Source: Astrocystis sublimbata (taxonomy: Eukaryota > Ascomycota > Sordariomycetes > Xylariales > Xylariaceae). From it: a DNA stretch of 64,000 bases. The stretch lies in NCBI GenBank assembly GCA_022453515.1, contig JAJNNY010000006.1, forward strand, positions 744,001-808,000, read 5' to 3'. The notes beneath the pieces were generated by a model that searched no databases, had not been told where the DNA came from, and worked only from the letters and a program-made list of their open reading frames with translations. Positions 32,747 to 43,268 of this stretch are shown here, in pieces. How positions within the stretch are numbered: position 1 is the stretch's first letter; every line of letters starts with the position of its first letter. A program made the position numbers and the translations under genes.

Positions 32747-33361
32747 AGTGTTTGCATATAAGTTTTGCTTTCAGCTCAAGACTAAAAGTTTGAGACATAT
32801 ATAGATGGACAGAGAATGATAGAGTATATAGATGAAGGAACACAAGTCTGGTTTGGTGTTCGGATATAGGTACATCGGGTTCAATTACGAATGAAAGAGA
32901 TCGGAAAACATAGAAGGAATCGTGTGTCATGACACTATATCTACAAAATCATGACGTGGTGTTAATGAAACGGTTCTGATGTTGATATAGAGTCTACTGA
33001 AAATGATATACGAATGTGCATTGCTATTGGATCATTGCTCTTGTGCTCAGACCATAAGTTACTGCCAACTATATTAGCGCGCAATTATATACATGTGTGG
33101 TGTCTGCTGCCTCTCAGACTAATCATGATACAACTCACTTTTCTTTCATTTCCCGCACGTGAAGCAATAATGATCTCTTCCACATCTTCACTTCTTTCTT
33201 TTCATCTTGAAACCCTGTCCCTGAATCAAGCTGGGCGACAACAGCGAACGTTGTAAGAAACATCTCGAGGTTAACATCCACCAACGACTTATGTCGCAGC
33301 TACTTGCCGACGCGGTTTCCGCTTCCTACCTGCTACCACTTATAGTCAGCAGGGATGACAC
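32747..33361. other. Intergenic region between convergent genes
   Basis: About 615 bp, AT-rich around 32800-33080, holding the 3' ends of IML2 and the metalloprotease gene. Nothing else seen. Confidence 0.5.
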
Positions 33362-34201
33362 TCAGATGGGTAGGTAAGCACTTAAATTACCTTTCACACC
33401 TTGTGTCGCCGGTTTCCCAACCTTGTATTGGGCTATCCTCTGACTTCTCCTCGGTTGCCTCGGACTCGCAGCACTACTTGGCCACTCTGCTTCCCGCCTC
33501 CGCCGCCTGGGATACATCCGTCCAATAAAGTCCTTGTCCGTGTTCGACAGCACGTTGTTCGGATTTACGAACTGGCCGTTCAGTGTGAGCTCCCTAGGGA
33601 AGTGATATAACATGATGGAGTTCCTATCGAAGCGCGAGAACTGTGTCGCGTCCCGCGAGTACTTCATCAAGATGTTCCGGTCCACGATGTCGGCGTTCCA
33701 TCCCATATCCTGCGCGTAGAAGTCGTACACCTTGTCCTCGTCCCATCGAATCCCCTGAACCGGGTTCTGGTGCTCATGGACGCAACCCAGGGCGTGTCCA
33801 AACTCGTGGTAAACAGTCCTCGCCAGCTCCTCGTCGGGTGTCCAGTCGTCGAACCATCCGAAATTCATGGTCGGCCCCGTCTTGCACGTTAGACAGTCCC
33901 GTCCCACCATCGACCACGAGCCGCCCTTTCTGAAAGTCACCCGCACTTCGGCTTCTGTAGCATCCTCGACGAATGCCATTTTGATGTTGGCGTGTTTCGT
34001 CCACTCCTGCGCATAGTCCATGACTTTCTCGCGAACCGTGTCGCTCCCGCCTATCAGTTTAATCTTCAGAACATGGCCGATGGGCCACACTTTCGACTTG
34101 ACTATCCCTAGATGAAGAATGTCATCGGGCCAGTCTGCGTTGGTTGATTCGTCATTTTCTGAGTGAGCTGGGACCAATGTGCAAATCTTGTAGGACTCCA
34201 T
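33362..34201 (-). CDS. Astacin/metzincin-type zinc metalloprotease, no signal peptide
   Basis: An intronless frame of 279 aa. The zinc site HEFGHALGCVHEHQNP fits HExxHxxGxxHE, as in astacin-like metzincins, and SIMLYHFP supplies the Met-turn about 55 residues later. The upstream fold region (IKLIGGSDTVREKVMDYAQE, IKMAFVEDATEAEVRVTF) is the usual N-terminal half of such catalytic domains. NFGWFDD before the zinc helix is also family-like. There is no signal peptide or pro-domain: the protein starts MESYKICTLVPAHS. Cysteines are few. The C-terminus is an Arg-rich tail (YPRRRRREAEW, RQPRRSQRIAQY). Fungal relatives are often annotated only as metalloproteases, and substrates are unknown. Intracellular or unconventional export are both possible. 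Confidence 0.85.
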   Translation of the reverse strand: MESYKICTLVPAHSENDESTNADWPDDILHLGIVKSKVWPIGHVLKIKLIGGSDTVREKVMDYAQEWTKHANIKMAFVEDATEAEVRVTFRKGGSWSMVGRDCLTCKTGPTMNFGWFDDWTPDEELARTVYHEFGHALGCVHEHQNPVQGIRWDEDKVYDFYAQDMGWNADIVDRNILMKYSRDATQFSRFDRNSIMLYHFPRELTLNGQFVNPNNVLSNTDKDFIGRMYPRRRRREAEWPSSAASPRQPRRSQRIAQYKVGKPATQGVKGNLSAYLPI

Positions 34202-34831
34202 GGCCTACTATGTCGTTACCAATCAGAAAAAATTGGATTTAAAAAGTGGTTTCTGGGGCCAATATGACAAACATTCTCTATTGCTCTAATAAAACATAGA
34301 CGTACGGGGTGATTCATAATCATCACTACTATGCCTTGCCTAGTTGCCTACATGCACACCGACCAGAATTGAGCCTCATCTCTTCAAGATCTGCCTTTCG
34401 ATGCCCTTCGAATGAGGCAACTAGAGGGGTAGATTCTGCCCCCTCATGCCGACTGCGATAATATGAGGTATCAGCAGGTCAGTTGGCTCACACTCATTGG
34501 ACGCGCTAGGGAAGAACTGCATCTTACAGGCATGAAAGTCCCTGCAATGTAACCCTTCCCAACCAGTGAGCCTCACTCGATCCCGTAGTGGTGTGACGGG
34601 AATATAGTGTGTCAGCAAGGGAGGACAACCGGTTTGGAGGGATGGGCGTCACTCCGCCACCCTGACATGCCTGAGATGGGCGGTGTTTTCCGTCACAACA
34701 CCCTCCCGGAACTCGATCATCTTCTTCCCAACTTCCTGACTCATAGCTTGACCCATTCACCGAAACCCACAGAAGCGCGAAAAGACAACCACAGAAACTG
34801 TTCATAGACAACAACACCTGTGTACGGGACC
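34202..34831. other. Divergent intergenic region
   Basis: About 630 bp between the metalloprotease start and the start of a small basic frame. No TATA box is obvious; nothing else seen. Confidence 0.45.
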
Positions 34832-35320
34832 ATGTCGTACCATGAACAACGGGCCAAGCGAGTCGAAACAAGATCTACCACCGAGCGGCAGAAGACAACA
34901 ACGGCGTCTCGACTGGTAGAGAAGCGCAAATCACCACGCAACCTCCGCAGCAGCGATGGCTCCGTCAAGGAATCGCGACAGCAGAAGGAGCCGGCTCCTA
35001 GACCGCTGACGGAGAAGAGAAAGAGCGATGAGAACGTCCAAGTGCCCGAAAAGGAGCTCGCGATCAGGACAAAGATGACCGCCGAAATGGACCGGAAACG
35101 CGAAGTCAATGACACCAAGGATACCGACAACGACGCCGCGAATCACTCGCATTCACCTCGCAAGAGGACCAAACGGGGGAACACGGGGAAGGCGAGGTTG
35201 ACGAGGGGCGTCGATAGGTATCGCGACGAGAATAGGAATTGGACGAAGCGCTCGTCTCCGCCGCTGAAGAGGGGCCGGTTGGAGGATGAGATGCCTATGA
35301 TTATCCAGTGTTGGCAGTAG
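34832..35320 (+). CDS. Hypothetical basic, charged low-complexity protein
   Basis: A single-exon frame of 162 aa from the ATG at 34832 (MSYHEQRAKR); an in-frame ATG at 34820 would add four residues. Composition is dominated by Lys, Arg, Glu, Asp, Ser and Thr with several KRK/RKR basic clusters (SPRKRTKRGNTGKARL, PPLKRGRLEDE), suggesting nuclear localisation if expressed. No domain, hydrophobic core or homologue recognised. It lies divergently from the metalloprotease gene. The frame is longer than most background frames here and the leader before it is C/A-rich like a fungal 5' UTR, but it could still be non-coding. Confidence 0.4.
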   Translation: MSYHEQRAKRVETRSTTERQKTTTASRLVEKRKSPRNLRSSDGSVKESRQQKEPAPRPLTEKRKSDENVQVPEKELAIRTKMTAEMDRKREVNDTKDTDNDAANHSHSPRKRTKRGNTGKARLTRGVDRYRDENRNWTKRSSPPLKRGRLEDEMPMIIQCWQ

Positions 35321-36260
35321 CTATGTTTTGTGGTATGTTCAATTCATTCTCCCATGCTCCTCGACTCTTATGTCTGTGAATGAGTTAATGATACAGCCGC
35401 AGTATTATGCCGAGGCGGGGTTACATGCACGTGTACTAGAAAAACAGCGACGGCGAAATGGATATGGATCGGACATGGTTGATAGGTTAGGGGTAATAGC
35501 GGTTTCGTTCGTGAAATATATTATTTGTTCGGCTTTATTACAACTTGTGAGAGCGACTAACTCGCTGTATCAAAGGAGTGACTCCCTTATGAAGTGTGAA
35601 GCATCATCAACTGTTGGCATTACCTTAAGCATCGTGACGAGGTTTAGATATACAGGACGACTGGCACTTCTGCTCGTTGAGACTAAGTCGAACATTGTCA
35701 CCTGGGTCCTGAACCTTGGCTGCCTACATCATCAGTTCGTCAGCATCCCTCGGCACATATTCCATCGCAACCTCCATGTTGACTTGAGTAGACGATCGAC
35801 CGGTCAACCCTGAGTCTCCATTGCTCGCATCAGCGTAGATAGCTTTCATGCATCTTACATGTCACGAAAACGACACTCCGTTCTCTACTATTGATCCTCG
35901 ATTGGTTTCATATTGGCTATAATTCAACGCGTAACGAGAGTACTATGCCCAGATATCACTCAAGCCTCTAGCATTTAGAGCTGAGCTAACTTGTTTTATA
36001 TATTTCCAGCTTTTTTCACCATATTCGTGACGCAGCATGTGGCATCCAGCTGCAAGGCCTCAAGTGCCACCATTACTGCATACATCGCCAAGACTATGAC
36101 AGAGATTGTCGCACGGCTCTCGTGTGAAATTCCAGTGAAATTCAGAGAGCACCTTTGTTCTGTTACCATTCGAGACGAGTTAGGTTCCAGGGATGCCAAT
36201 CTCCGTGATGTCTTCCCTATCATCCTCCGCGTGGCTGTCGCGGCACACCTTCTAGGCTTT
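35321..36260. other. Intergenic region
   Basis: About 940 bp. Open frames at 35328-35813 and 35991-36266 (plus strand) have no recognisable content. Nothing else seen. Confidence 0.45.
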
Positions 36261-39183
36261 TTATGACCTCTTCCTCATCGGCTTATCGTGGTCATCAGAA
36301 TCTTTGCCTGCTTTTCTCTTCTCCCCCCTCGCCCCCTGCACGTCACCAGAAGGATGAAGCTGCTCCCAAAGTTCCGAATTTCGAATATCCTTTAGCATGA
36401 TCAACTCACGGTAATCATCTTCTCCGAGCATCTGCTTCATGTAGTCATTTCGCAGGTCCGTTAATGACTTCTCAAACTCCTCAACCTCTGCATTGTAACG
36501 TTCAACTTCTGCATTGAATTCCCTTCCCTTAAGTTTGTTTATTCGATAGAAACCGGGGAGATCGTGTTCTTTGCCATAATACCCGCCTCTTTGCCAGCAT
36601 TTAAACATGCCTGCAGGGAGTCAAGATTTCAGATGGTCCCAAACCTCGGATTTTAGTTCGAAATCTCGTCTCACTAACACTTCCGACTGTAAAAACTCAT
36701 CGAGCTTCACACAGTCGTTGCAACCGCACCCTCTAGCTTTATGAGTCAATCCTGAGAGTCTCACGGGATAAGATGGTGCGTTTGGTAGTATGTATAGACG
36801 AATGAAGAGTTTGAACATCCCCGCGGTGCATGGCAACTGGACAAAATTGGCTCTCCTTAGCTTGCGCCCCAGATCTAGCAGGAAGCTTTTGACGTTCGCC
36901 TTGTATCTTTTTAGTGGAAAACTTCGGGAAGTTCGATGGATGTGTATGATACGAAGCGAGCTAGCGCCCAATAACTGTACAGCTGCTGATTTCAAACCAG
37001 CCAACACCAAAGTATCTATGAGGCAGACAAAGTCTCTTGCTTCCGATGAGAGGTATGTATCACCGTGAAAGTTGGAAGAACCTAGAGTAGCGTCATAGCA
37101 GGTGCAGGCTATCGTTTGACCGACAATGCTTTTCGCATCCTTCACTTTTCCGTCCGTTAGGAGCTTCTGTAAAGTCTTCCAGAGGAGAGCCTTTCGATCA
37201 TGTGCTTTCAGTGCAGGAACAAGACTAATTAAAACGTGTAAGTCATTCCCATGATGCCCCTAATTATAGAGCTATGTATGTAGGAGGTCTCACCAGTTCA
37301 AAATATGATCTGGGTACTCATTTGCTGGCACAACGCACTCTACGAAGTAGATTGTGTCAGCGATAGTGAGTGTTTTCGCGGCACGAAACAGCCTTTGATG
37401 TTCTGTATTTCGCCAAATGCTGAAGCAATGCTTGATTCTAGCTGGTAGTTCCTTTTCCACAATGTTGAGATTCTGAATAGTATCCATGTACTTTTGGGTG
37501 GGGTGGAAAACTCCATCGAAGCTATTGAATTCTTAGCGTGTCAGAGGATAGATTTTTATCGAGAAACATACTATTTGTTCCACTCTATATTGTCTCTTTC
37601 ATTCCTGTCAGAAGTGTCCTTGTCCAGAATTCTAGCAACAGTAGTCATAGTCTCTTCGTGAACTCCAGAACCAATTATAGACGAGATGAGCTTATTGAAT
37701 AGTCTCTGTTGTTTCTTTTCCCAGGCCCATTCGATGAAGGTGGAGCGAAAGTCTGGTGGGAGCCTGGAAAAGTTTTCACTGTCGGCAAACTCGTCCAGTA
37801 CCCTCAAACTCTTTCGTTGGATGTCGGGGGTGAGACAACTGTTTCCCACATCTCGCATCATCATACGGATTAAGTTTGGTAAGTTCTCGCTCGACGATGA
37901 GTAAAAGAATGATGCCAGATGACTAGTTGGGCAGATTATTGCAACCTAGGATTAAGACGCGTCGCATGTTAGTGATACTTTTCCAGAACCAGTGCTTCAA
38001 TCATATGAAGGCTTGTGACGTTGATATGTATATGGGATGATTGGTGGTGAAGTGGCCTCCGGAACATCTTTCGCACTTCTCCTGAAATTGAGTTGTAGTA
38101 TCTTACCATGCTATTACCAGTATGGCGATCTGGACGACGTCGTTTGCCAAGAAGTTGATCCTTTGCAAAAAATACATCTGCCATTAGAGTTCCATCGACT
38201 CCATCGACCACAGCCACTTTAAATCTCCCGATATGCTCCGCAAAGTGACCTAGGAGAAGGTATAACCCAAGCTCTGGACAAAATTCTTGAAGCGCCTCAC
38301 AAACAGCGTAGTCGTGCTTCTTTAACTTATGGAATGGCACCCCCTGGCACGGCCTGTAAATGCCATTCAGTGGAATCATCTTGGCTGAAAAGTTTGGGAC
38401 TTGACGGATGCATTGCCTTAGCGCATGGACGACAGGATTCACTTGTTGAATTGAAATCCCAGACGAGATTTGGGCTTCGGTCTTTCTTGTAATTCGGTAT
38501 GTCAACATGAGACGACGACCGGAGACGATCTGTGATGCTTCGTAAATAGCATTCAAAGGCCACGCCAAGACCCGAGTAGTGAACATAGACAGATTGCTAA
38601 GGACGAATTTGCGGTCTTCGCCAGCGTACGAGAGCTGTACGGTACCTCCTTCATGCTCTGATGGCAAGTATATCGCGAGTGTTGCGAATGTACCAGCTAT
38701 TGCTTACATATCCTCCCCTGCCTGGGGAGAGGCACTTTGCTCAATGAGAATGAGCTCAAATGGCTGGAGCTCCGAAGGAGAAGGTATATCCAAAGATTTA
38801 ACCGCATCATCTAATAAGAGTTCAAGGAAGGTAGGCCAGTCGGGATTCTTGATTTTAAAATTTTTGTGATGGAGCTTCCACGTACCCTGGGTACTGGGAT
38901 CCATGGCGCCTTCACTTGCGTTGTCAGCATTACCAACAACAGATCGTTTGATAATATCGGCGCCGCTAGTTGTAAGAGGCAAAGTGATGATGCTCTTATC
39001 AATCTCTATTACAGGGTTCACGGCCATTGGATATGTCTTGACGCTTGCGAAGTTTTCGCGACTCTTGATAGCATTGAGTGAGCTTACAAGCTCATCCCAG
39101 CAGCTTGTAGGGGACTCGTGAATACCCCCAGAAGGCGTCGATGAAGATCCATTCCCCACAGCTGGGTTCTGCGCATCAGACAT
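36261..39183 (-). pseudogene. Broken fungal 2OG-Fe(II) oxygenase-like gene
   Basis: The minus strand reads as a long multi-exon fungal protein of the 2-oxoglutarate/Fe(II) oxygenase-like family. From 39183: WDELVSSLNAIKSRENFASV, ITLPLT, TWKLHHKNFKIKNPDWPTFL, then FATLAIYLPSEHEGGTVQLS and SGRRLMLTYRIT, later YFDGVFHP and a C-terminal RGCGCNDCVKLDEFL. Two in-frame stops interrupt otherwise continuous frames: TAA at 38706-38704 and TGA at 36623-36621. The first falls where active members carry the iron-binding HxD of an AHTDTEK-like motif; here the stretch reads AGEDM-stop-AIAG. The second His (family THEV or similar) is also replaced (AIYEAS). So even a read-through product should lack iron binding. 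Several introns remain recognisable (37570-37520 region; GTGAGA donor near 37292). The junction near 37970-37925 is unclear. Confidence 0.72.
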
Positions 39184-40059
39184 TGGCACAGATGTCTTGG
39201 AGGTACGTACTGGAATACGCAAGACAAGAGTTAGCGGTTATAAGATTGCATGAAGAGATATGATGGAGCTAAGGGTTTGAAATGAGCAACATCGGAAGAA
39301 AGATTTCAGAATGATTACACTCTTCGAGGACGTGAGGTGAGTTAATGTTCAGATAGAGTGTTACTGGTAGTTGCAAGAATGGTGAAGTTTAAGGACGAGT
39401 GCGCGGGAAGGAGTGTCTGACAAATGAAAGGCTACGAGAACACCAACTTTTAAGAATCGGACATGTGAAGGAAAGATTGCGAGGAGAAAACACAGATGGC
39501 CATTCGAGATTGATACTAGAGAAGTAAGCGCCTGCCTGTGTTGCTTGCAACTTGAACAATGAGTTTCTTGAATGGCCCCCAGGAGCGTGCCTGCCATACG
39601 ACCCAGACTCGTAGATGCAACTGGACCAATTACTCTCGATGGATAAAATCCGAATACAAGTCAAGAACGATCCAGAGCCTGCATATCGTGGATGCGCTGT
39701 GGCGCATGACAAGGCATGAGCCATCGAATCATCAGGTCATTTCATTACAAAGTATATACAACTAGCCAGCCCATTTTCTTGTTACCATCCCATCATGTTC
39801 ATTGCTTATCCTGCCTAGGGTTGGTTGAATGAAAGCACGAAAGACACGATAGCTTGTTATGCCAATAGTGGAAAAGGAGGGAGCCCATTTTTTTTCATAG
39901 GGGGGTATCAACAAAAATAAAGGAGTGAAATGAAAAATGCCGAAACTCAACCTTTCAGACCATCTGAATACATAGCAGTCCGCAGCAAGTTGGATATATG
40001 CCCCGAGGCAGCAACATCTAATGGCAGCAAACAACTGGCCGTGTCATTCACCCGTTTCA
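39184..40059. other. Intergenic region
   Basis: About 875 bp between the start of the broken oxygenase gene and the 3' end of the next minus-strand gene. It has an A/T-rich poly-A/T patch at 39885-39935. No gene supported. Confidence 0.45.
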
Positions 40060-41598
40060 TCATTCGCTCTCCCACGGATCCACATCCCCACGACCGCGGT
40101 CCCCATCATCGACCTCGACCTCATACATGGTGCCCAGCGCCTCCTTGCCCTGCCTTATCATGTCCTTCAGACGGACATTGAAATCATTAATCCGCATATC
40201 CGTCTCCATCTCGTCCTTCATTCTCTTGGCAGCTAGGTTTCTGGCCTTAGCATCCAGCCGCGGGCTATTGTCATGCATCTCGTGCAACGACTCCCGCTTG
40301 CTCGATGACTTCACCGGCGAGATCGACGACGCCACGGAGGCTGCCGACGACATGACAGCGCTCTGTGACCGTCGGTGCTGGTGGCCGCGCTTCGAAGAGT
40401 AAGGGCTGGGACTGGGGATTCGAGATGAATGATGATCTGAGAAACGACTATCCGTGTAGGAGGCGCTACTGGGAGATTGCGCGCGTGAGGGAACGGGAAT
40501 CTTGCTAGGTGAATGATGCGCCTTGGACGCGGGTGATGGGACGGGGGATCTGGTTGACGCGAAGCTGGCAGGCTCGCGGACAGAGATAGGCGCTGGGCTG
40601 GGTCGGGTGGCACCAGTGGGAGTTGGAGGATGGCGGTTGTAAGCCGGTATGCTGAGGCGGCTAACGGGTTTGCTAATTCGGCGGGTGAGGGAGGGCGCTG
40701 TCGCCCGCGACGCGGGACGACGGGATGACGCTCGGGATGCTAGAGAGGGTTGCTGAGTCACGTTAGCTGGCTCGTCGACCATGACCCAATTCTTGAGCAG
40801 ATCATCCGTAGGTGTCCCGTACGATATCTGCCGGCGCTTCGCGGCCGGTGGTGGCGTCGACTCGGGGGTACCACGCTCGTAATAGAATGGAGCCTCTTCA
40901 GATTGAGGCGGACAATTCATCAAAAAGCCGGGGTCCCGGTCGTCATGGGGGTTGGCTGAGTGTGGCCCCATCTCCCCGCGCATCCCGTATCCTCTGCCAC
41001 CCCCAGCGTAGAAACCAAGGAATGCACCAGTCTTGCAGAACTCCCAAACCCTCCCGACGACACCGCCGATGGTGCTGATGGCAAAAGAGCTCCAGCCGGT
41101 AGTGATTTGGTTGTGGGAGTCGATGCTCATGGGTCTCTGGGCTGGCGAGTCGGCGTCGTCACGCGATCGCTTAGACCCGAGCGCACGCCTGTAGTCGATA
41201 TCAGAGTATATGCTATCTTCCATGTAGTCATAGTCCTTCTGCGCACCGGCGCTGGGCGTCTCGATCTGGCCGGCTAGGGTATATCGTCTCTCTTTTTCAT
41301 CTGCGCGTAGGTCGAAGTAGGAGCGGCCGTTGCTGGCAGGATCGATGTTGGTGTTCCCGTCTCGCGTCATGGTCCAGTCTCTGACGGGCGTGGATGCCCT
41401 GGGGCCTATCCGCTTCCTCTTAGGGTTCGTGATGGGCGTTTGTGCATTTGACTGCAAGCTTCCGGTGGATTGTCCGAGATAGGTTGAGCTCGACACCGAC
41501 GGAGATGTGGGTGGCCTGAAGAGCCCCGGATGGACGCCTGGGAAAGGCGAGCCCCTGCCACCACCGCTGGGAAGGTCGATGTGATAGGCGGTGGACAT
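40060..41598 (-). CDS. Conserved low-complexity fungal protein, function unknown
   Basis: A single long frame. I place the start at 41598 (MSTAYHIDLPSGGGRGSPF, 512 aa); the frame is open to an ATG at 41727 (555 aa). The N-terminal third has a basic cluster NPKRKRIGPRASTPVRDW, likely a nuclear signal. A hydrophobic/aromatic core (SSFAISTIGGVVGRVWEFCK) follows near residues 175-215. The middle is Ser/Pro/Arg-rich and disordered, with many SP and SR dipeptides. The C-terminus ends in a charged helix, AKRMKDEMETDMRINDF and LKDMIRQGKEALGT, then an acidic tail. The pattern of conserved ends around a disordered middle is familiar from unnamed Pezizomycotina proteins. No enzymatic motif is visible. 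Confidence 0.75.
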   Translation of the reverse strand: MSTAYHIDLPSGGGRGSPFPGVHPGLFRPPTSPSVSSSTYLGQSTGSLQSNAQTPITNPKRKRIGPRASTPVRDWTMTRDGNTNIDPASNGRSYFDLRADEKERRYTLAGQIETPSAGAQKDYDYMEDSIYSDIDYRRALGSKRSRDDADSPAQRPMSIDSHNQITTGWSSFAISTIGGVVGRVWEFCKTGAFLGFYAGGGRGYGMRGEMGPHSANPHDDRDPGFLMNCPPQSEEAPFYYERGTPESTPPPAAKRRQISYGTPTDDLLKNWVMVDEPANVTQQPSLASRASSRRPASRATAPSLTRRISKPVSRLSIPAYNRHPPTPTGATRPSPAPISVREPASFASTRSPVPSPASKAHHSPSKIPVPSRAQSPSSASYTDSRFSDHHSSRIPSPSPYSSKRGHQHRRSQSAVMSSAASVASSISPVKSSSKRESLHEMHDNSPRLDAKARNLAAKRMKDEMETDMRINDFNVRLKDMIRQGKEALGTMYEVEVDDGDRGRGDVDPWESE

Positions 41599-41727
41599 GA
41601 GAATCTGGGGGCTGTAGGACATATCTAGTGAAGGTTTGGAATGAATGAATGTGAAGGGTAGTTGGTCGGTTGGAAGCGGCGTCAAAGGGCCCCCGGCTAA
41701 TGATGACGCAGTCGGGAACCTTAACAC

Positions 41728-43268
41728 GCGGTTTCGGTGCCGCGATGGCTGGCTGGCTTGAGTCCAAATCCGGATACTCGCAAAAATGGATCGCTAAGTC
41801 GCTTTAGTAAGAAATACGGAAATCTGTACAATGTCGTCGTCGGAGTGGTGTCGACGGTGGTTTGTTTTGTTCTTGGTGAGGATCGGAGGTGGTCTGTTTG
41901 ATGCGAATGTATGATGTGTCGAACCGATGACCATGACAAGTGGCCATGAAGCGATGGCGCGATTCGATGCTTCGATGCTTCGAAGCCACAGCTTGATGTT
42001 TTATGCAGACAGACACCGATAGCTGATGAGATGGATATGGGTGCGGCCTCGGACTGCGGTCGGATGATTATATACTGGATTGATTCGAGCCCGGCAGCTT
42101 GGATGCTTCAGCATGCAATGCAACAACCACCTGAATGAAGTAGGTAGGTATGTTTGGCCGATGGCGTGGAGGGGGAACACAGGCGAGGGGTCCCTTCAGA
42201 GCAAAGCAAAGATGCTGCTTGCGGGCGTTGGACCCTTCTTCAGACGCTGCAGGATCGACACATGACCTGGGTGAAGGCTAGAGCTGTCTGTCTGTAGCTG
42301 GAACAGGGCTGATGCCAGTCGCCGACGGTGTGACGTATGCATCAAATAGTATGCTGAGTGTATTCCAAGATATTTGACAGCGAGAGGGACCTAGGTAGGT
42401 ATGTTGTGGTTCAGTCGTACACAGGTTTCAGAGCCAGACGCAGGTGAGGGTCCAGGGAGGGTGCGATCTGGAAATGCGTCTTCTCGACAGTTAGGTATGT
42501 GTAAGTCCCCAGGTAGGAACTTAGAGGTGCTGCATCCAGGAGACGAGCGAGCGGCACGGGCTTTGCGCTTGCTTGGAAGGGCAATTTGGCGAAAGGAGCT
42601 TGCTGGAGTGTTGTGGTGGCGTTGCTGGGCCAGCGCATGCACCTCATCAAATAAGCGCCTAGAACTACCTGGGTAACTTACCTGGGTAGGTAGGCAATTA
42701 CCCAGGAGAGCGGTAGGTGCCGGGGGGGTTCGCGCTTCTGGGTCGTCGCGCATCCTGCCCGCTGCATGGATTTGCATTAACAGCCCCTGATGCGGGGCAC
42801 CGCGGGGCAATCATTCAGTCGCTTCTTCTTACTTAACAGTACTTAGCTACCTAAGCAGGTACCTTATCAAGAGAAGCTTCAAGGTTGATGTTTGGTGTTG
42901 GTGTTTATAGCGAGTATTGTTTAATGCTTGCCACTTACACGTGCAGACGCGACCCCCGACGCGCTTCGTCCGAGTCAAATGCGACGCCAATCTATCATGA
43001 TTCCTAACATATTGGATATCGGTCTGTCTATCTCTAGGTGCCCCCGGTTCTCTCTAATGATGAGCCAGCCCCATAAGGCCTTCCCAATCTCCCCTTCCTC
43101 TGCACCTCTGGTCGTCTGAATCTCTGGATCAGAAAGAGAACAAGCGACCCCCATGCCCCGCAACATGTCTTGCTTTGCCGCCATTTCCCCAGGTTTTTCG
43201 TGTAGATCTTGTCTCGGCCAATGCTGCGACACTGTCTCTCCTGCGTAATTGTGTAGCATCTGGTCCCT
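41728..43268. other. Intergenic region, promoter of the low-complexity protein gene
   Basis: About 1.5 kb. It shows GATGCTTCGATGCTTCGAAG near 41966-41985 and a dense cluster of ACCTGGGTA/TAGGTAGG motifs at 42660-42720 that can pair with one another. No gene supported; minus-strand frames near 42391-42810 are not convincing. Confidence 0.5.

Noticed and set aside
34820..35320. Nuclear regulator call for the basic frame
   Set aside because: Basic clusters alone do not support a function; left as hypothetical.
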